From assembly GCA_045642565.1 (NCBI GenBank), contig JAZUJE010000025.1:1-31901 (forward strand): DNA of 31,901 nt. Direction: 5' to 3'. The translations under genes were made by a program, and so were the position numbers. The notes under the pieces were generated by a model. It was given only the letters and a program-made list of their open reading frames with translations, did not search any database and had not been told where the DNA came from. The first letter of the stretch is position 1. The number at the start of each line of letters is the position of its first letter. Shown one piece after another: positions 24,189-31,901 of this stretch. The stretch is from UBA1764 sp045642565. Its GTDB lineage: Bacteria > Bacillota > Clostridia > Peptostreptococcales > Anaerovoracaceae.

Positions 24189-25148
24189 ATGACATTAAAC
24201 GATGCTTTTGAGAGCTATATTAATAGCAGAAAAGACCTTAGGCCTGGCACACTTAAGACTTACAAAAATGCCTATAAGCATGCTCAAAAGGAATTCGGAG
24301 ACTTTGACTTAGCTGAAATTAAATACTCGAACATTAAAAATCTCTATTCCTATTTGAGATACGAAATAGGTTTAAAGCCAAGGACGATTGAGCTTCTAAA
24401 TAGCGTGCTCCATCCTATCTTTAACACAGCACTAAGAGATGAGATTATCACATCAAATCCTGTTACAGGCGCTTTGCATGAAATCGCACGAGGTGATGAT
24501 TGGCAAAAAGAAAACAAATCTGCTCTAAGTGAAAGTGAACAATCACGATTTATGAACTACATCAAAACAAATCCCCGTTTTTCTCGATGGGAAAATTTAT
24601 TCACTTTCTTTCTTGGAACAGGATGCAGAATCGGCGAAGTCGTTGGGCTTCGCTGGCAAAATGTAGATTTTGAAAAAGGTTGCATCAACATCAACCACAG
24701 TACAAATTATTCAGACAAATGCTTAAATGACGGGCCGCCAAAAACAAAGGCTTCTTACCGCAGCATACCAATACTGACAGAGGTAAGAAAAGCTCTGTTA
24801 AATGAAATGCAGCTTCAAGAGCTTTTGTATGGTGAAGCTGACGGGTACGTTTTTAAAAACGGACTTGCCAAACCGCATATACCGGCAACAATAAATCAGG
24901 CAATTAACAATGCGGTAAATGCATATAACAAAGACTATCCCGAAGCACCCTTGCCGCATTTTTCGGCCCATCAGCTTAGGCATACATTTTGTACAAGGCT
25001 TTGCGAGCAAGAAACAAATTTAAAACTTATTCAATCTGTGATGGGACATAGCGACATACAAACAACAATGAACATCTATGCCTCTATTACCGAAGAAAAG
25101 AAAATCGCAAGCTTTAAACAAATAGATGGGAAAATATTTATAAGATAA
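24189..25148 (+). CDS. Solitary tyrosine recombinase (phage-type integrase family)
   Basis: A 319-residue complete recombinase. The N-terminal SAM-like DNA-binding domain (about 1-85) starts MTLNDAFESYINSR. The catalytic domain carries Arg147 (TGCRIGE), a lysine in PPKTKASYRS, His261 and Arg264 (AHQLRHTF), His287 (MGHSDIQTT) and the nucleophile Tyr297 (NIYASI). A strong AAAGGAGG site lies 5 nt before the ATG. No excisionase, repressor, relaxase, phage gene or att duplication is seen, so this is not an evident mobile element. It lies between the polysaccharide-regulator operon and SLH genes, where a role in DNA inversion or a relic of integration are both possible. Confidence 0.92.
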   Translation: MTLNDAFESYINSRKDLRPGTLKTYKNAYKHAQKEFGDFDLAEIKYSNIKNLYSYLRYEIGLKPRTIELLNSVLHPIFNTALRDEIITSNPVTGALHEIARGDDWQKENKSALSESEQSRFMNYIKTNPRFSRWENLFTFFLGTGCRIGEVVGLRWQNVDFEKGCININHSTNYSDKCLNDGPPKTKASYRSIPILTEVRKALLNEMQLQELLYGEADGYVFKNGLAKPHIPATINQAINNAVNAYNKDYPEAPLPHFSAHQLRHTFCTRLCEQETNLKLIQSVMGHSDIQTTMNIYASITEEKKIASFKQIDGKIFIR

Positions 25149-25149
25149 A

Positions 25150-25177
25150 AAGAGGGAATCCGAAAGGATTCCCTCTT
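25150..25177. terminator. Terminator hairpin shared by integrase and SLH gene (copy 1)
   Basis: A perfect 12-bp stem AAGAGGGAATCC/GGATTCCCTCTT has loop GAAA on the plus strand. The long T-run follows it on the minus strand, so it mainly ends the SLH gene to its right. A copy with the loop reversed lies at 28788-28815. Confidence 0.9.
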
Positions 25178-25202
25178 AGTTATAAAATCATCTTGCATAC
25201 TA

Positions 25203-28200
25203 TTAATTTGCCAACACCTTTTCGCCCAAGCGCTGGAACATAGCAGCAGCCTCCGCACGAGTAGCATTATTAATTGGATTAAGCATGCCAGTGTTATCAC
25301 CACCGATTACACCAGCTGCAATGCAGAAATTCATTCCGCTCGTTGCCCAGTCGCTGATTGTAAATACATCGGCATATGACAAAGTATTGGTATTTTGTAT
25401 AAACTTATTCACATCAATGCCCTTAAGAACAGCATAACGATAAAGCATTGTAGCAAACTCTTCACGAGTGATATTCGCAGTCATATTTGTACCATCAGAA
25501 ATACCGTTTTTTACTGCCCAAGCCTGACCATCTTTATACCATTCAACTCCGGTAGAACTAATAGTTACACCATCCATACGGGCAAGCACAGTAACAACCA
25601 TTCCTCGAGTAAGCATGTTATTTGGGCAAAACTCGGTTGCCGTCACGCCGTTCATAATACCATTATCAATGCAATAGTGGATACCATCATGATACCACTC
25701 TGTTGTGACAAGATCGTTAAACTTAGTGAGCGAGCAGCTGGCATCCTTTGGACACTGGGACACTGTCTTTGCTTCTTCGGCTGTTTTATCATCCTTATTT
25801 CCGGAATTACCACCGTGAAAATCATGAGGTTCGTACTGGCTGAGATTAAGACTCTTCATATAACCCATGATAAAATCATATGCTTCGAAAAGAGCCTCAT
25901 TTGGCTTATTTGCCATTCCATTTCGTTTTGCTGCCCCAATAACACCTTGATATAAGTTTGCTAATCCAATCGATGCATATGGTATTTCTTCGGCATCTTC
26001 AATCATCATATCGATAAATATCTCTATATCTTTAACATATTCTTCTTTATTTGCGTATGATCCTGCAAGTAATTCTCCAATAGCATCCATTGAAGCAGCG
26101 CCCATCTTTCCTAAAGCTATCTGTGCAGTATAATTTTTCTCAATCGCCTTACTAAGTATATCGAAATTGTCTAAAAGATGTTCACAAATATCTTTATGCT
26201 CGTCAGTACTAAGCGTAGGACTCATACATATACGCTTTATTGCTCCAATCATACCTTGCCCAAAGATTCCGATTGCGATGCTGCTTTCAGGAGAATCAAG
26301 AATTACTTTTGCACATTTTTTATATATTTGATCTGCAATTCTTTGCAACGTTTTGTTTTTATATAAAACCTCACCATAGGCATCACTGCAAGCTGCATTA
26401 ATTTTACCAAAACTCATAGCAGCTATTTCTGACACACGATTTTTTCCATAAATACGGAAAAGAGTGTCAAGCATATCAAAATAGTAATCGACCAATAATT
26501 CCGCTGTCTCATATCTTTCTGGACGTGTCATTACAAACTTTCCAGCTTCACCATCCCATTCCATCATATTTACGATGCATCTTTTTGTAGCACCAATAGC
26601 ACCCTGTCCTCCGATACCTATACCTATTTGGAACTCAGGTCTTTCAGCTGCCGCCTCTGACAGACCGTTGAATAGACGTGTAAATGGGTGAGGCTTACTT
26701 TCTTCAGATTCAAAAAGAGCTTCTTCTGAATCAGAGGCATCTTCAGGGAAAGGCCCAGATTCAGGATTACGATAACCACATTCACCCACAGCATCCAGTA
26801 AAGCAGCATAAATCTTTCCAAGCCCTACAGAAGCTTCAGGATTTTCAAGAAGCACATCTCTGCCAAGTTTATAAAGCTCTTCTATATTTTCCGTCTCTTT
26901 CTCATTCATAAAGCAACGATAAAATATCCCAAGATAACCATTTGTTTGGGAAACAATCCCTGAGAGACCGCCCTGAGACTTTTTAGCGTCTGCAATGAAT
27001 TCCTCTAATACAGAAAAATATAGCTTATTGAGCTTTGTCCTTTCTTTTTCTCCGAAACTACATGAATTAATGAGATAGCCTCGTGCTATGTTTTCTGCCA
27101 TATGAGCTACAATATCAGCATCTTCAGGGTCTTCCAAAAAAGCCTTTAAAACAATTTCATACAGTTCACTTAAAACTTTATTTCCTACATCAAAGATTTC
27201 TCCACCGCGACTAACAAGAGAACTAATCGCACATATTAACCCTCCAGTTTGATAATTATTTGAAAACATTAAACTATCGGCAAGTTTATAATTTTCAAAA
27301 ATCGTTTCACTCTCATATAATGCAATTGCATCATAAAACGGCTCACTGGTATCAGCCGGAATCTCTCCTTCTCCCATTTTTTCAATCTCTGTAAAAAATT
27401 GATCGATTTCAAAATTCGTATCAGTAGCCAATACGCAAAGAGCTGAAGCACACTGCGGATATTTAATAATATCGTCTGTGAAAACTTTCCACCATGTTAC
27501 ATATATATTTTGCATCATTTCTTGCGTTACATTAGGTTTTAACATAAAATACAAGGTTGCTTCTGTAATCAAGCTAAGCTCTTTTTCGCAAGATTCCGCA
27601 CTTCTTATCTTTTTATTAGCTTCTTCAATGAAATTTTTAATGTAATTAATAGAAGCAGTATCTCCTTTTGATACAAAATCTGAAATTGCATATACCATAC
27701 TGGTATTTGTGAGCATACTTTCGCTTCCAAAGTTCGGAAGCTGTGCGATGAAATCTATCAAATCTATATATACTGCTTCAGTTTTAGTACGAAGATCATA
27801 AGTAGGAAAATTGTTTCTTGCACTTAGCCAAGCGCTATAAGCACCCAGTATAAGATGTGCATTTTCAGGATTTTCCGTTATTTTTTTGAGCAATAATTCA
27901 CAATCAGCATCAGTTTCTTCAATTTTAACGGAAATGTCCTCTAAATAGCCACCAAGACCCTCTTTATAAGATTTTAAAATGAGATTATATAGCATTTCCA
28001 AGGTTTCGCTGTCAAGCCCTGAATTACTAACTATATCGCTATACTGATTGTAAAAATCTAAAAGAAAATCGCACACCAAAATAGGATCAGAACCTTCATG
28101 TACTATCTTTTTCGTTGTACCATAAAAAGGTATATCATTAATCAGCAAGGCTCCTCCGTTGGCATATACTGTGGCATAATCTGGGTTGTTAATTATAAAA

Positions 28201-28619
28201 TCAACTACCATCTCTAAAACATCAATCAATGATTCTCCATATGCATCTGTCTCTTCGTTGCCAATGACAATATTTCCATTTAATACGGCACGCTTAATTG
28301 TGCCAATCATACTTTCTCCGACAGTTGCAAAAGCTGACGAAAGCTCTGGGTAATCAATAATAGCATTACAAAGAATATCTACTGTCTCGTAGGTGAATTT
28401 TGTTTCTCCGGTTTCCCCGACACAATCAGAAACTCTGGCTCCAATTGTACCTATAGCGGCTTCTGCAATAGCATATTCGTTTTCGTTTAGTGTGTCTTTC
28501 ATAAATGCATCCCAAAACCTACTCATCGGAGTAAGTTCAAAATCAGCAAAAACAGCCATCGGCAAACATGCGATCAGCATAGCAATCACTAATAAAACTG
28601 ATAATATTCTTTTGCACAT
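25203..28619 (-). CDS. Large SLH surface protein with helical repeats of about 50 residues
   Basis: A 1138-residue protein from the ATG at 28619, which has a GAGGTG site 6 nt upstream; the in-frame GTG at 28628 lies inside that site. The signal peptide is about 1-26. The region from 30 to 920 is almost all alpha-helical, with recurring units of about 50 residues: a GK-x2-AA-x2-DA-x-GE type (near 50, 600, 737, 837) alternating with a GQG-x-IGA-x-KR type (near 100, 670, 785, 887). Units between about 150 and 590 are degenerate. An acidic linker (about 617-645) and a polar linker (about 930-960) follow. Three SLH domains end the protein (about 963-1015, 1023-1068, 1079-1135). SLH domains anchor it to the wall; the repeat region suggests a binding solenoid, with unknown partner. 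Confidence 0.85.
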   Translation of the reverse strand: MCKRILSVLLVIAMLIACLPMAVFADFELTPMSRFWDAFMKDTLNENEYAIAEAAIGTIGARVSDCVGETGETKFTYETVDILCNAIIDYPELSSAFATVGESMIGTIKRAVLNGNIVIGNEETDAYGESLIDVLEMVVDFIINNPDYATVYANGGALLINDIPFYGTTKKIVHEGSDPILVCDFLLDFYNQYSDIVSNSGLDSETLEMLYNLILKSYKEGLGGYLEDISVKIEETDADCELLLKKITENPENAHLILGAYSAWLSARNNFPTYDLRTKTEAVYIDLIDFIAQLPNFGSESMLTNTSMVYAISDFVSKGDTASINYIKNFIEEANKKIRSAESCEKELSLITEATLYFMLKPNVTQEMMQNIYVTWWKVFTDDIIKYPQCASALCVLATDTNFEIDQFFTEIEKMGEGEIPADTSEPFYDAIALYESETIFENYKLADSLMFSNNYQTGGLICAISSLVSRGGEIFDVGNKVLSELYEIVLKAFLEDPEDADIVAHMAENIARGYLINSCSFGEKERTKLNKLYFSVLEEFIADAKKSQGGLSGIVSQTNGYLGIFYRCFMNEKETENIEELYKLGRDVLLENPEASVGLGKIYAALLDAVGECGYRNPESGPFPEDASDSEEALFESEESKPHPFTRLFNGLSEAAAERPEFQIGIGIGGQGAIGATKRCIVNMMEWDGEAGKFVMTRPERYETAELLVDYYFDMLDTLFRIYGKNRVSEIAAMSFGKINAACSDAYGEVLYKNKTLQRIADQIYKKCAKVILDSPESSIAIGIFGQGMIGAIKRICMSPTLSTDEHKDICEHLLDNFDILSKAIEKNYTAQIALGKMGAASMDAIGELLAGSYANKEEYVKDIEIFIDMMIEDAEEIPYASIGLANLYQGVIGAAKRNGMANKPNEALFEAYDFIMGYMKSLNLSQYEPHDFHGGNSGNKDDKTAEEAKTVSQCPKDASCSLTKFNDLVTTEWYHDGIHYCIDNGIMNGVTATEFCPNNMLTRGMVVTVLARMDGVTISSTGVEWYKDGQAWAVKNGISDGTNMTANITREEFATMLYRYAVLKGIDVNKFIQNTNTLSYADVFTISDWATSGMNFCIAAGVIGGDNTGMLNPINNATRAEAAAMFQRLGEKVLAN

Positions 28620-28668
28620 AACAAACACCTCATTATATTAAAAATATATCTATAACAATACGCAAAAC

Positions 28669-28692
28669 AGCCAAAGTATCTTCGCTTTAGCT
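28669..28692 (-). promoter_or_regulatory. Leader hairpin of the large SLH gene
   Basis: An 8-bp stem with one G-T pair (28669-28676 with 28685-28692) and an 8-nt loop lies just downstream of the predicted transcription start, far from the ribosome binding site. It may stabilise the 5' end of the message. Structure is seen; function is inference. Confidence 0.35.
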
Positions 28693-28705
28693 ATCCTTAC
28701 CAAAT

Positions 28706-28736
28706 ATTGTATCACTTGGTACCCCCCCCCAATCAA
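28706..28736 (-). promoter_or_regulatory. Candidate phase-variable promoter with G9 spacer
   Basis: On the minus strand TTGATT (28731-28736) and TACAAT (28706-28711) enclose a 19-bp spacer that begins with nine G (C9 at 28722-28730 on the plus strand). The spacing is two bases longer than optimal, so loss of one or two G would strengthen the promoter. Predicted start near 28699, giving a leader of about 80 nt to the ATG at 28619. Confidence 0.5.
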
Positions 28737-28787
28737 GGCAAATAATGGGAAATAGTGACCATAAGCGTTGTTTGTAATGCACAATAA

Positions 28788-28815
28788 AAGAGGGAATCCT
28801 TTCGGATTCCCTCTT
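28788..28815 (-). terminator. Terminator after the 850-residue SLH gene (copy 2)
   Basis: The same 12-bp stem as at 25150-25177 but with loop TTTC on the plus strand. It is followed on the minus strand by a TTTTATT run, just after the stop codon of the S-layer-type gene. Confidence 0.9.
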
Positions 28816-28834
28816 AAACATCATAGCCTATAAA

Positions 28835-31387
28835 CTAGTTAAAGTAGTTGTAAAGGAATGTTACGATGTGTGCTCTGGTGCAAGTCTTGTCCGGAGCAAA
28901 TGTTGTAGATGTTTCACCACTTGTAACTTTCTTGTCTACTGCCCACTGAATTGCATCAGCATAAGCCTTGTGAGCTCCTGTAGGCTTAACATCCTTAAAT
29001 GGATTTGCACCATATGTTACAACACTTCTGCCTTCAACTTTGCTTACATAGTTGTAAATGAATGTCACAATCTGTGCTCTTGTGCAAACCTTATCTGGAC
29101 CGAATGTTGTAGCACTTGTACCACTTGTAACGCCATTTGCCTTAGCCCATGCAATAGCTGTAAGGTAATCTGCATGTTTTGTTTTGTCTACATCAGTAAA
29201 TCCAGTAGTTGTTGAACTATATTTTGTTCCGCCTGCTGCTAAGTATGCTCTGTAAAGGAATGTTACAGCCTGAGCTCTTGTGCAACCAAGGTTAGGGCTG
29301 AATGTTGTGCTTGATGTTCCCTTTGTGATTTCATTAGCGCATGCCCACTGAACAGGGTTGTAATACCATGAACCACTTAATACATCAGAGAATGTATAAG
29401 TAGGAGCCTTAGCACCAACTGTAATTTCAATATAACCACTCTTTGTGCTCTTGTTTCCAGATGCTGTGAATGGGATATAAATCTTTGTACCATTAGCTAC
29501 TGTTTTTGCAACTGTAACCTTTGTATCCTCGATAAGTAAATCGCGAGTTCCAGCCTGAAGTTCTGTATAAAGCTTCTGACCATCATAATATTCATATGAT
29601 GCAAGTGTTGATGACTTTGGAACAGAAATTGATGCATATTTTACATCAGTATCTTTTAATACAATGTAGTTAAGTCTTGCACTTGAACTCTTTGTTGCAT
29701 CAATATAGTAGCTGGAGAAATCTAATTCATCAAGATAGAATGTCGAACCAGCAGTTGCTGTATATTCAACGTCCCCTTCAAGAGCGCTTACTTTAATAGC
29801 TGCTTCGTATGATTTTGATGTACTCTTTGTAGCTGTACTTGATGAATAATACTTACCAGTAAGTTTAACCGGAATAATATATTCGCCAGACTTAAGAGGC
29901 TCTACAGATACAGAATCGAGATCTTTAAGAGCTACAGTCTTAAGCTTTGTTGTTGTCATGTCAGAGCCATCATTATAAAGCTTATAATTGTTATTCTTAG
30001 AATATGTGAAGGTTGCTTCTTCAAATTCTACATATGCTGTTGAAGTATCTGATAATGTTTCTGCAAAAATATCTTCGTATAAATCTTCAAAGTCATCTGC
30101 ATCAAATGTTGTTTCAGAATCTACTTCACCAAGATAGAAGATATCAGCATCAAGACCTGTAATTGTAATCTTACCTGCAGAAGCATAATCTCCATCAAGA
30201 CCTACAACGTATAATTCAAGCTTTCCGCCGGAAATCTTTGTGCTATAATCTGTAGGATCAAATAAGAACTTGTCATCAGCCTTCATGCCTGATGTTGTCT
30301 TTGAGAAAACGCCTTCAAAATCAGCTTCGCTGCTAACAATCTTCATATAATCAAGACCAGATGGAACATCCAAATAGAACGGGTTCTTTGAGAATGTTGC
30401 AGAAACTTCTTCATCAATATCTTCATATGGCTGGATATCAAATGTTAATGTTCCTGTATATGTCTTTGGTGTCGCTGCATCTGTTGTAGCTTCAAAAGAA
30501 TATTCAGCTTTTCCAATAGCATACTTGTCTGCCTGGAATGAAAGACCAGCTGTACCTACAGTTGTTGAACCAGAAACTGTTGTGGAGCCAGCCTTTAATG
30601 TACCGAAATCATTCTTGCTGAAAGCAACTTTGACTGTCTTAATATCAACATTGTCATCTTCCTGGCTTAAAATTTCTTTTTCGATATCGTCAATTAAATC
30701 GTCATCATCAATGTCTCTTGAGCCGTAGTTTTCAACTTCGTATGAAAGAGCTAAATCATAAACTGAAATTTCAATATCATCAGAAGCAACTTCTACGCCA
30801 CCAACTTTAGCTGTAGCTGTGATAGTAGCTGTACCAACACCCTTTGAAGTAATAACGCCTGATGAGTTAACAGTCGCAACCGTTGTATCGCCTGAACTAA
30901 ATGTTACTGTAGCAGCACCATCGCCCATAGTTCCTGTATAAGTCAGCTCTGCAGTAACCTTTGCTGTACTTCCACCTTTTTTCAATGCATAGTTATCTGC
31001 AGTTAATTCAAGAGCGTATTTACTGGCATCATAAACTTTTACTGTGCAAACAGCTGAATGCTCACCAATTTTAGCTGTAAGTTTTGCAGTACCCTCACCA
31101 ACTCCGGTAACAGTGACACCTCTACCAGTGGATGAAGCTGGAATAGTCGCAACATTTTCTTTGTCATCTTCCATAGACCAAGCTACTTCGTCATAAACAG
31201 AACTATCAGGGGTGCCGCCACCCTCAAGTGTAATGGTGGATGATACCTCTCCTGTTTTATCTTTGAACACTGTAACGGAAGTTGGAGTAATACTTATTCC
31301 TGTTACAACACTGTCCGCAAATGCTGCAATACTTGTCATGCCAAGCAGCATTGCTAAAACTAAAATTAAGGATAAGATTTTTTTCAT
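28835..31387 (-). CDS. S-layer-type protein with Ig-like (BIG2) and SLH domains
   Basis: An 850-residue protein with signal peptide at about 1-24. Two BIG2-like domains (about 27-118 and 125-208) show the ITPTSVTVFKDKT start, ATV, and GVGTATITATA ends. A long beta-rich central region (about 210-660) has an acidic stretch DIDDDDLIDDIEKE. Three C-terminal SLH domains (about 664-716, 729-781, 795-850) have repeated FSP/FGPD/FAPD and CTRAQ/CTRAH-IVTFLYNY motifs. Composition (Thr, Ser, Ala, Asp rich, almost no Cys) and size fit an abundant S-layer subunit. A strong GAGGAG site precedes the ATG. It is single-gene with its own terminator. Confidence 0.9.
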   Translation of the reverse strand: MKKILSLILVLAMLLGMTSIAAFADSVVTGISITPTSVTVFKDKTGEVSSTITLEGGGTPDSSVYDEVAWSMEDDKENVATIPASSTGRGVTVTGVGEGTAKLTAKIGEHSAVCTVKVYDASKYALELTADNYALKKGGSTAKVTAELTYTGTMGDGAATVTFSSGDTTVATVNSSGVITSKGVGTATITATAKVGGVEVASDDIEISVYDLALSYEVENYGSRDIDDDDLIDDIEKEILSQEDDNVDIKTVKVAFSKNDFGTLKAGSTTVSGSTTVGTAGLSFQADKYAIGKAEYSFEATTDAATPKTYTGTLTFDIQPYEDIDEEVSATFSKNPFYLDVPSGLDYMKIVSSEADFEGVFSKTTSGMKADDKFLFDPTDYSTKISGGKLELYVVGLDGDYASAGKITITGLDADIFYLGEVDSETTFDADDFEDLYEDIFAETLSDTSTAYVEFEEATFTYSKNNNYKLYNDGSDMTTTKLKTVALKDLDSVSVEPLKSGEYIIPVKLTGKYYSSSTATKSTSKSYEAAIKVSALEGDVEYTATAGSTFYLDELDFSSYYIDATKSSSARLNYIVLKDTDVKYASISVPKSSTLASYEYYDGQKLYTELQAGTRDLLIEDTKVTVAKTVANGTKIYIPFTASGNKSTKSGYIEITVGAKAPTYTFSDVLSGSWYYNPVQWACANEITKGTSSTTFSPNLGCTRAQAVTFLYRAYLAAGGTKYSSTTTGFTDVDKTKHADYLTAIAWAKANGVTSGTSATTFGPDKVCTRAQIVTFIYNYVSKVEGRSVVTYGANPFKDVKPTGAHKAYADAIQWAVDKKVTSGETSTTFAPDKTCTRAHIVTFLYNYFN

Positions 31388-31744
31388 TCTTTTTCTCCTC
31401 TCATAAAAATATAATTAATTATCATTGTTTCATATATGGATCTCTAAGCCAATATACTCATACATGTATATTTTACCATATATAGTTCAAAATGTGGTAT
31501 ATATTTACAACTGTAATAGAAGTGACATATACCTCTTTTGTAATATCAAAATAACACCAGTCTATAATGCCGGAAAGCCCCCAAAAACGAGTTTTCGCTA
31601 CCACTTCTGCCAAATTAAACCTCATTACTGAGTAAAAAGCCTTAGAAAGCGCTTCCGCATCCCCTCTTTTCCCCAAAACAGTAAAAAATTACCTTTTTCA
31701 GCCTCTTATCACAATAGCTTTTGATTTAAGGAGGAGTTTTCAAA
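31388..31744. other. Intergenic region between two divergent SLH genes
   Basis: A 357-bp, AT-rich gap must hold the promoters of both surface-protein genes. Near 31460-31469 is a 10-bp palindrome (ATACATGTAT) that could bind a regulator. Several TATA-like boxes are present, but I found no -35/-10 pair good enough to name on either strand. Short frames inside (about 67 codons on each strand) lack ribosome binding sites and are not called as genes. Confidence 0.4.
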
Positions 31745-31901
31745 ATGAAAACACTGAAAAAAGTCCTCTCAATAGTACTTGCACTTGCAATGGTACTTGG
31801 TATGGTTGTAACAGCATCTGCTGCAACACCAAGCTATACAGACGCTAAGTCAATTACTTACACAGAGGCAGTAAAGGTTATGAGCCTTGCTGGTGTCCTT
31901 G
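31745..31901 (+). CDS. N-terminus of a secreted SLH-type protein (partial)
   Basis: 52 codons run to the right edge. An excellent AAGGAGG site lies about 9 nt before the ATG. The signal peptide is about residues 1-26 (VVTASA-ATP). It is followed by SYTDAKSITYTEAVKVMSLAGVL, the usual beginning of an N-terminal SLH domain in clostridial S-layer proteins. Here the SLH domain leads the mature protein, whereas in the other SLH proteins of this window it lies at the C-terminus. The rest is outside the window. Confidence 0.8.
   Translation, partial: MKTLKKVLSIVLALAMVLGMVVTASAATPSYTDAKSITYTEAVKVMSLAGVL

Noticed and set aside
24189..28628. Integrase plus neighbours as a prophage or integrative element
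   Set aside because: No phage structural, replication, excision or conjugation gene is present, and no direct-repeat attachment pair was seen. The neighbours are ordinary host surface genes.
28626..28628. GTG start for the large SLH protein
   Set aside because: The GTG is part of the GAGGTG ribosome binding site of the ATG at 28617-28619, which directly begins a normal signal peptide.
25150..28815. Repeated hairpins as a CRISPR array or insertion-sequence ends
   Set aside because: There are only two copies, each a perfect terminator hairpin directly after a gene, with no spacer array, no transposase and no target duplication seen.
31425..31676. Short frames on both strands between the divergent SLH genes
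   Set aside because: They overlap each other, have no ribosome binding site and no recognisable protein character; this is promoter DNA.
1..31901. tRNA or rRNA genes
   Set aside because: The intergenic gaps were read on both strands. None holds a cloverleaf-like sequence, and the longest gap (357 bp) is AT-rich regulatory DNA.

Overview
The window looks like chromosomal DNA from a low-GC, anaerobic member of the Clostridia, probably an uncultured gut Oscillospirales or related lineage. This is inferred from a complete six-gene Rnf ferredoxin:NAD+ oxidoreductase operon, several S-layer-homology (SLH) surface proteins, clostridial-style lipoprotein signal peptides, an ECF sigma factor paired with a DUF4349 protein, and strong AAGGAGG ribosome binding sites. 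No 16S rRNA or other taxonomic marker is present, so this is a class-level judgement.

Left part (1-9.4 kb): the 3' end of a gene with a PD-(D/E)XK-nuclease-like C-terminus is followed by an ECF sigma factor and its membrane anti-sigma-like partner. A bidirectional terminator separates these from the rnfCDGEAB operon on the minus strand. Upstream of rnfC lie a sigma-A promoter and a leader with three hairpins. The next gene, apbE, encodes the flavin transferase expected to attach FMN to RnfG and RnfD. Divergent from apbE are a NusG-II-domain membrane protein and a Gx-transporter-family protein, both resembling components of flavin-based extracellular electron transfer loci.

Middle (9.4-19.8 kb): a four-gene minus-strand operon encodes an FtsX-type permease, a MacB/LolD-type ATPase, a lipoprotein and an unusual half-FtsX protein with a very long coiled coil. 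A plus-strand PlsC-like acyltransferase with a zinc ribbon follows. A second four-gene minus-strand operon then encodes an orphan substrate-binding lipoprotein, a NifU-domain protein, a CapA-like phosphatase-fold lipoprotein and a protein of unknown function.

Right part (19.8-31.9 kb): this is a cell-surface region. One minus-strand operon encodes a CpsB-type phosphatase, an LCP protein, a Wzz-type protein, a BY-kinase and an SLH protein, with no glycosyltransferase in the window. A solitary tyrosine recombinase reads the other way. Two large SLH proteins follow: a 1138-residue protein built largely of helical repeats of about 50 residues, and an 850-residue Ig-like S-layer-type protein. The start of a fourth SLH-type gene runs off the right edge.

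The most interesting signals are: a G9 homopolymer exactly between a candidate -35 and -10 of the 1138-residue SLH gene, the architecture of known phase-variable promoters; the undescribed-looking repeat in that protein; near-identical terminators with inverted loops after both large SLH genes; a candidate leaderless promoter for the polysaccharide-regulator operon; and the split coiled-coil FtsX subunit. No tRNA, rRNA, CRISPR array, insertion sequence or prophage was seen.
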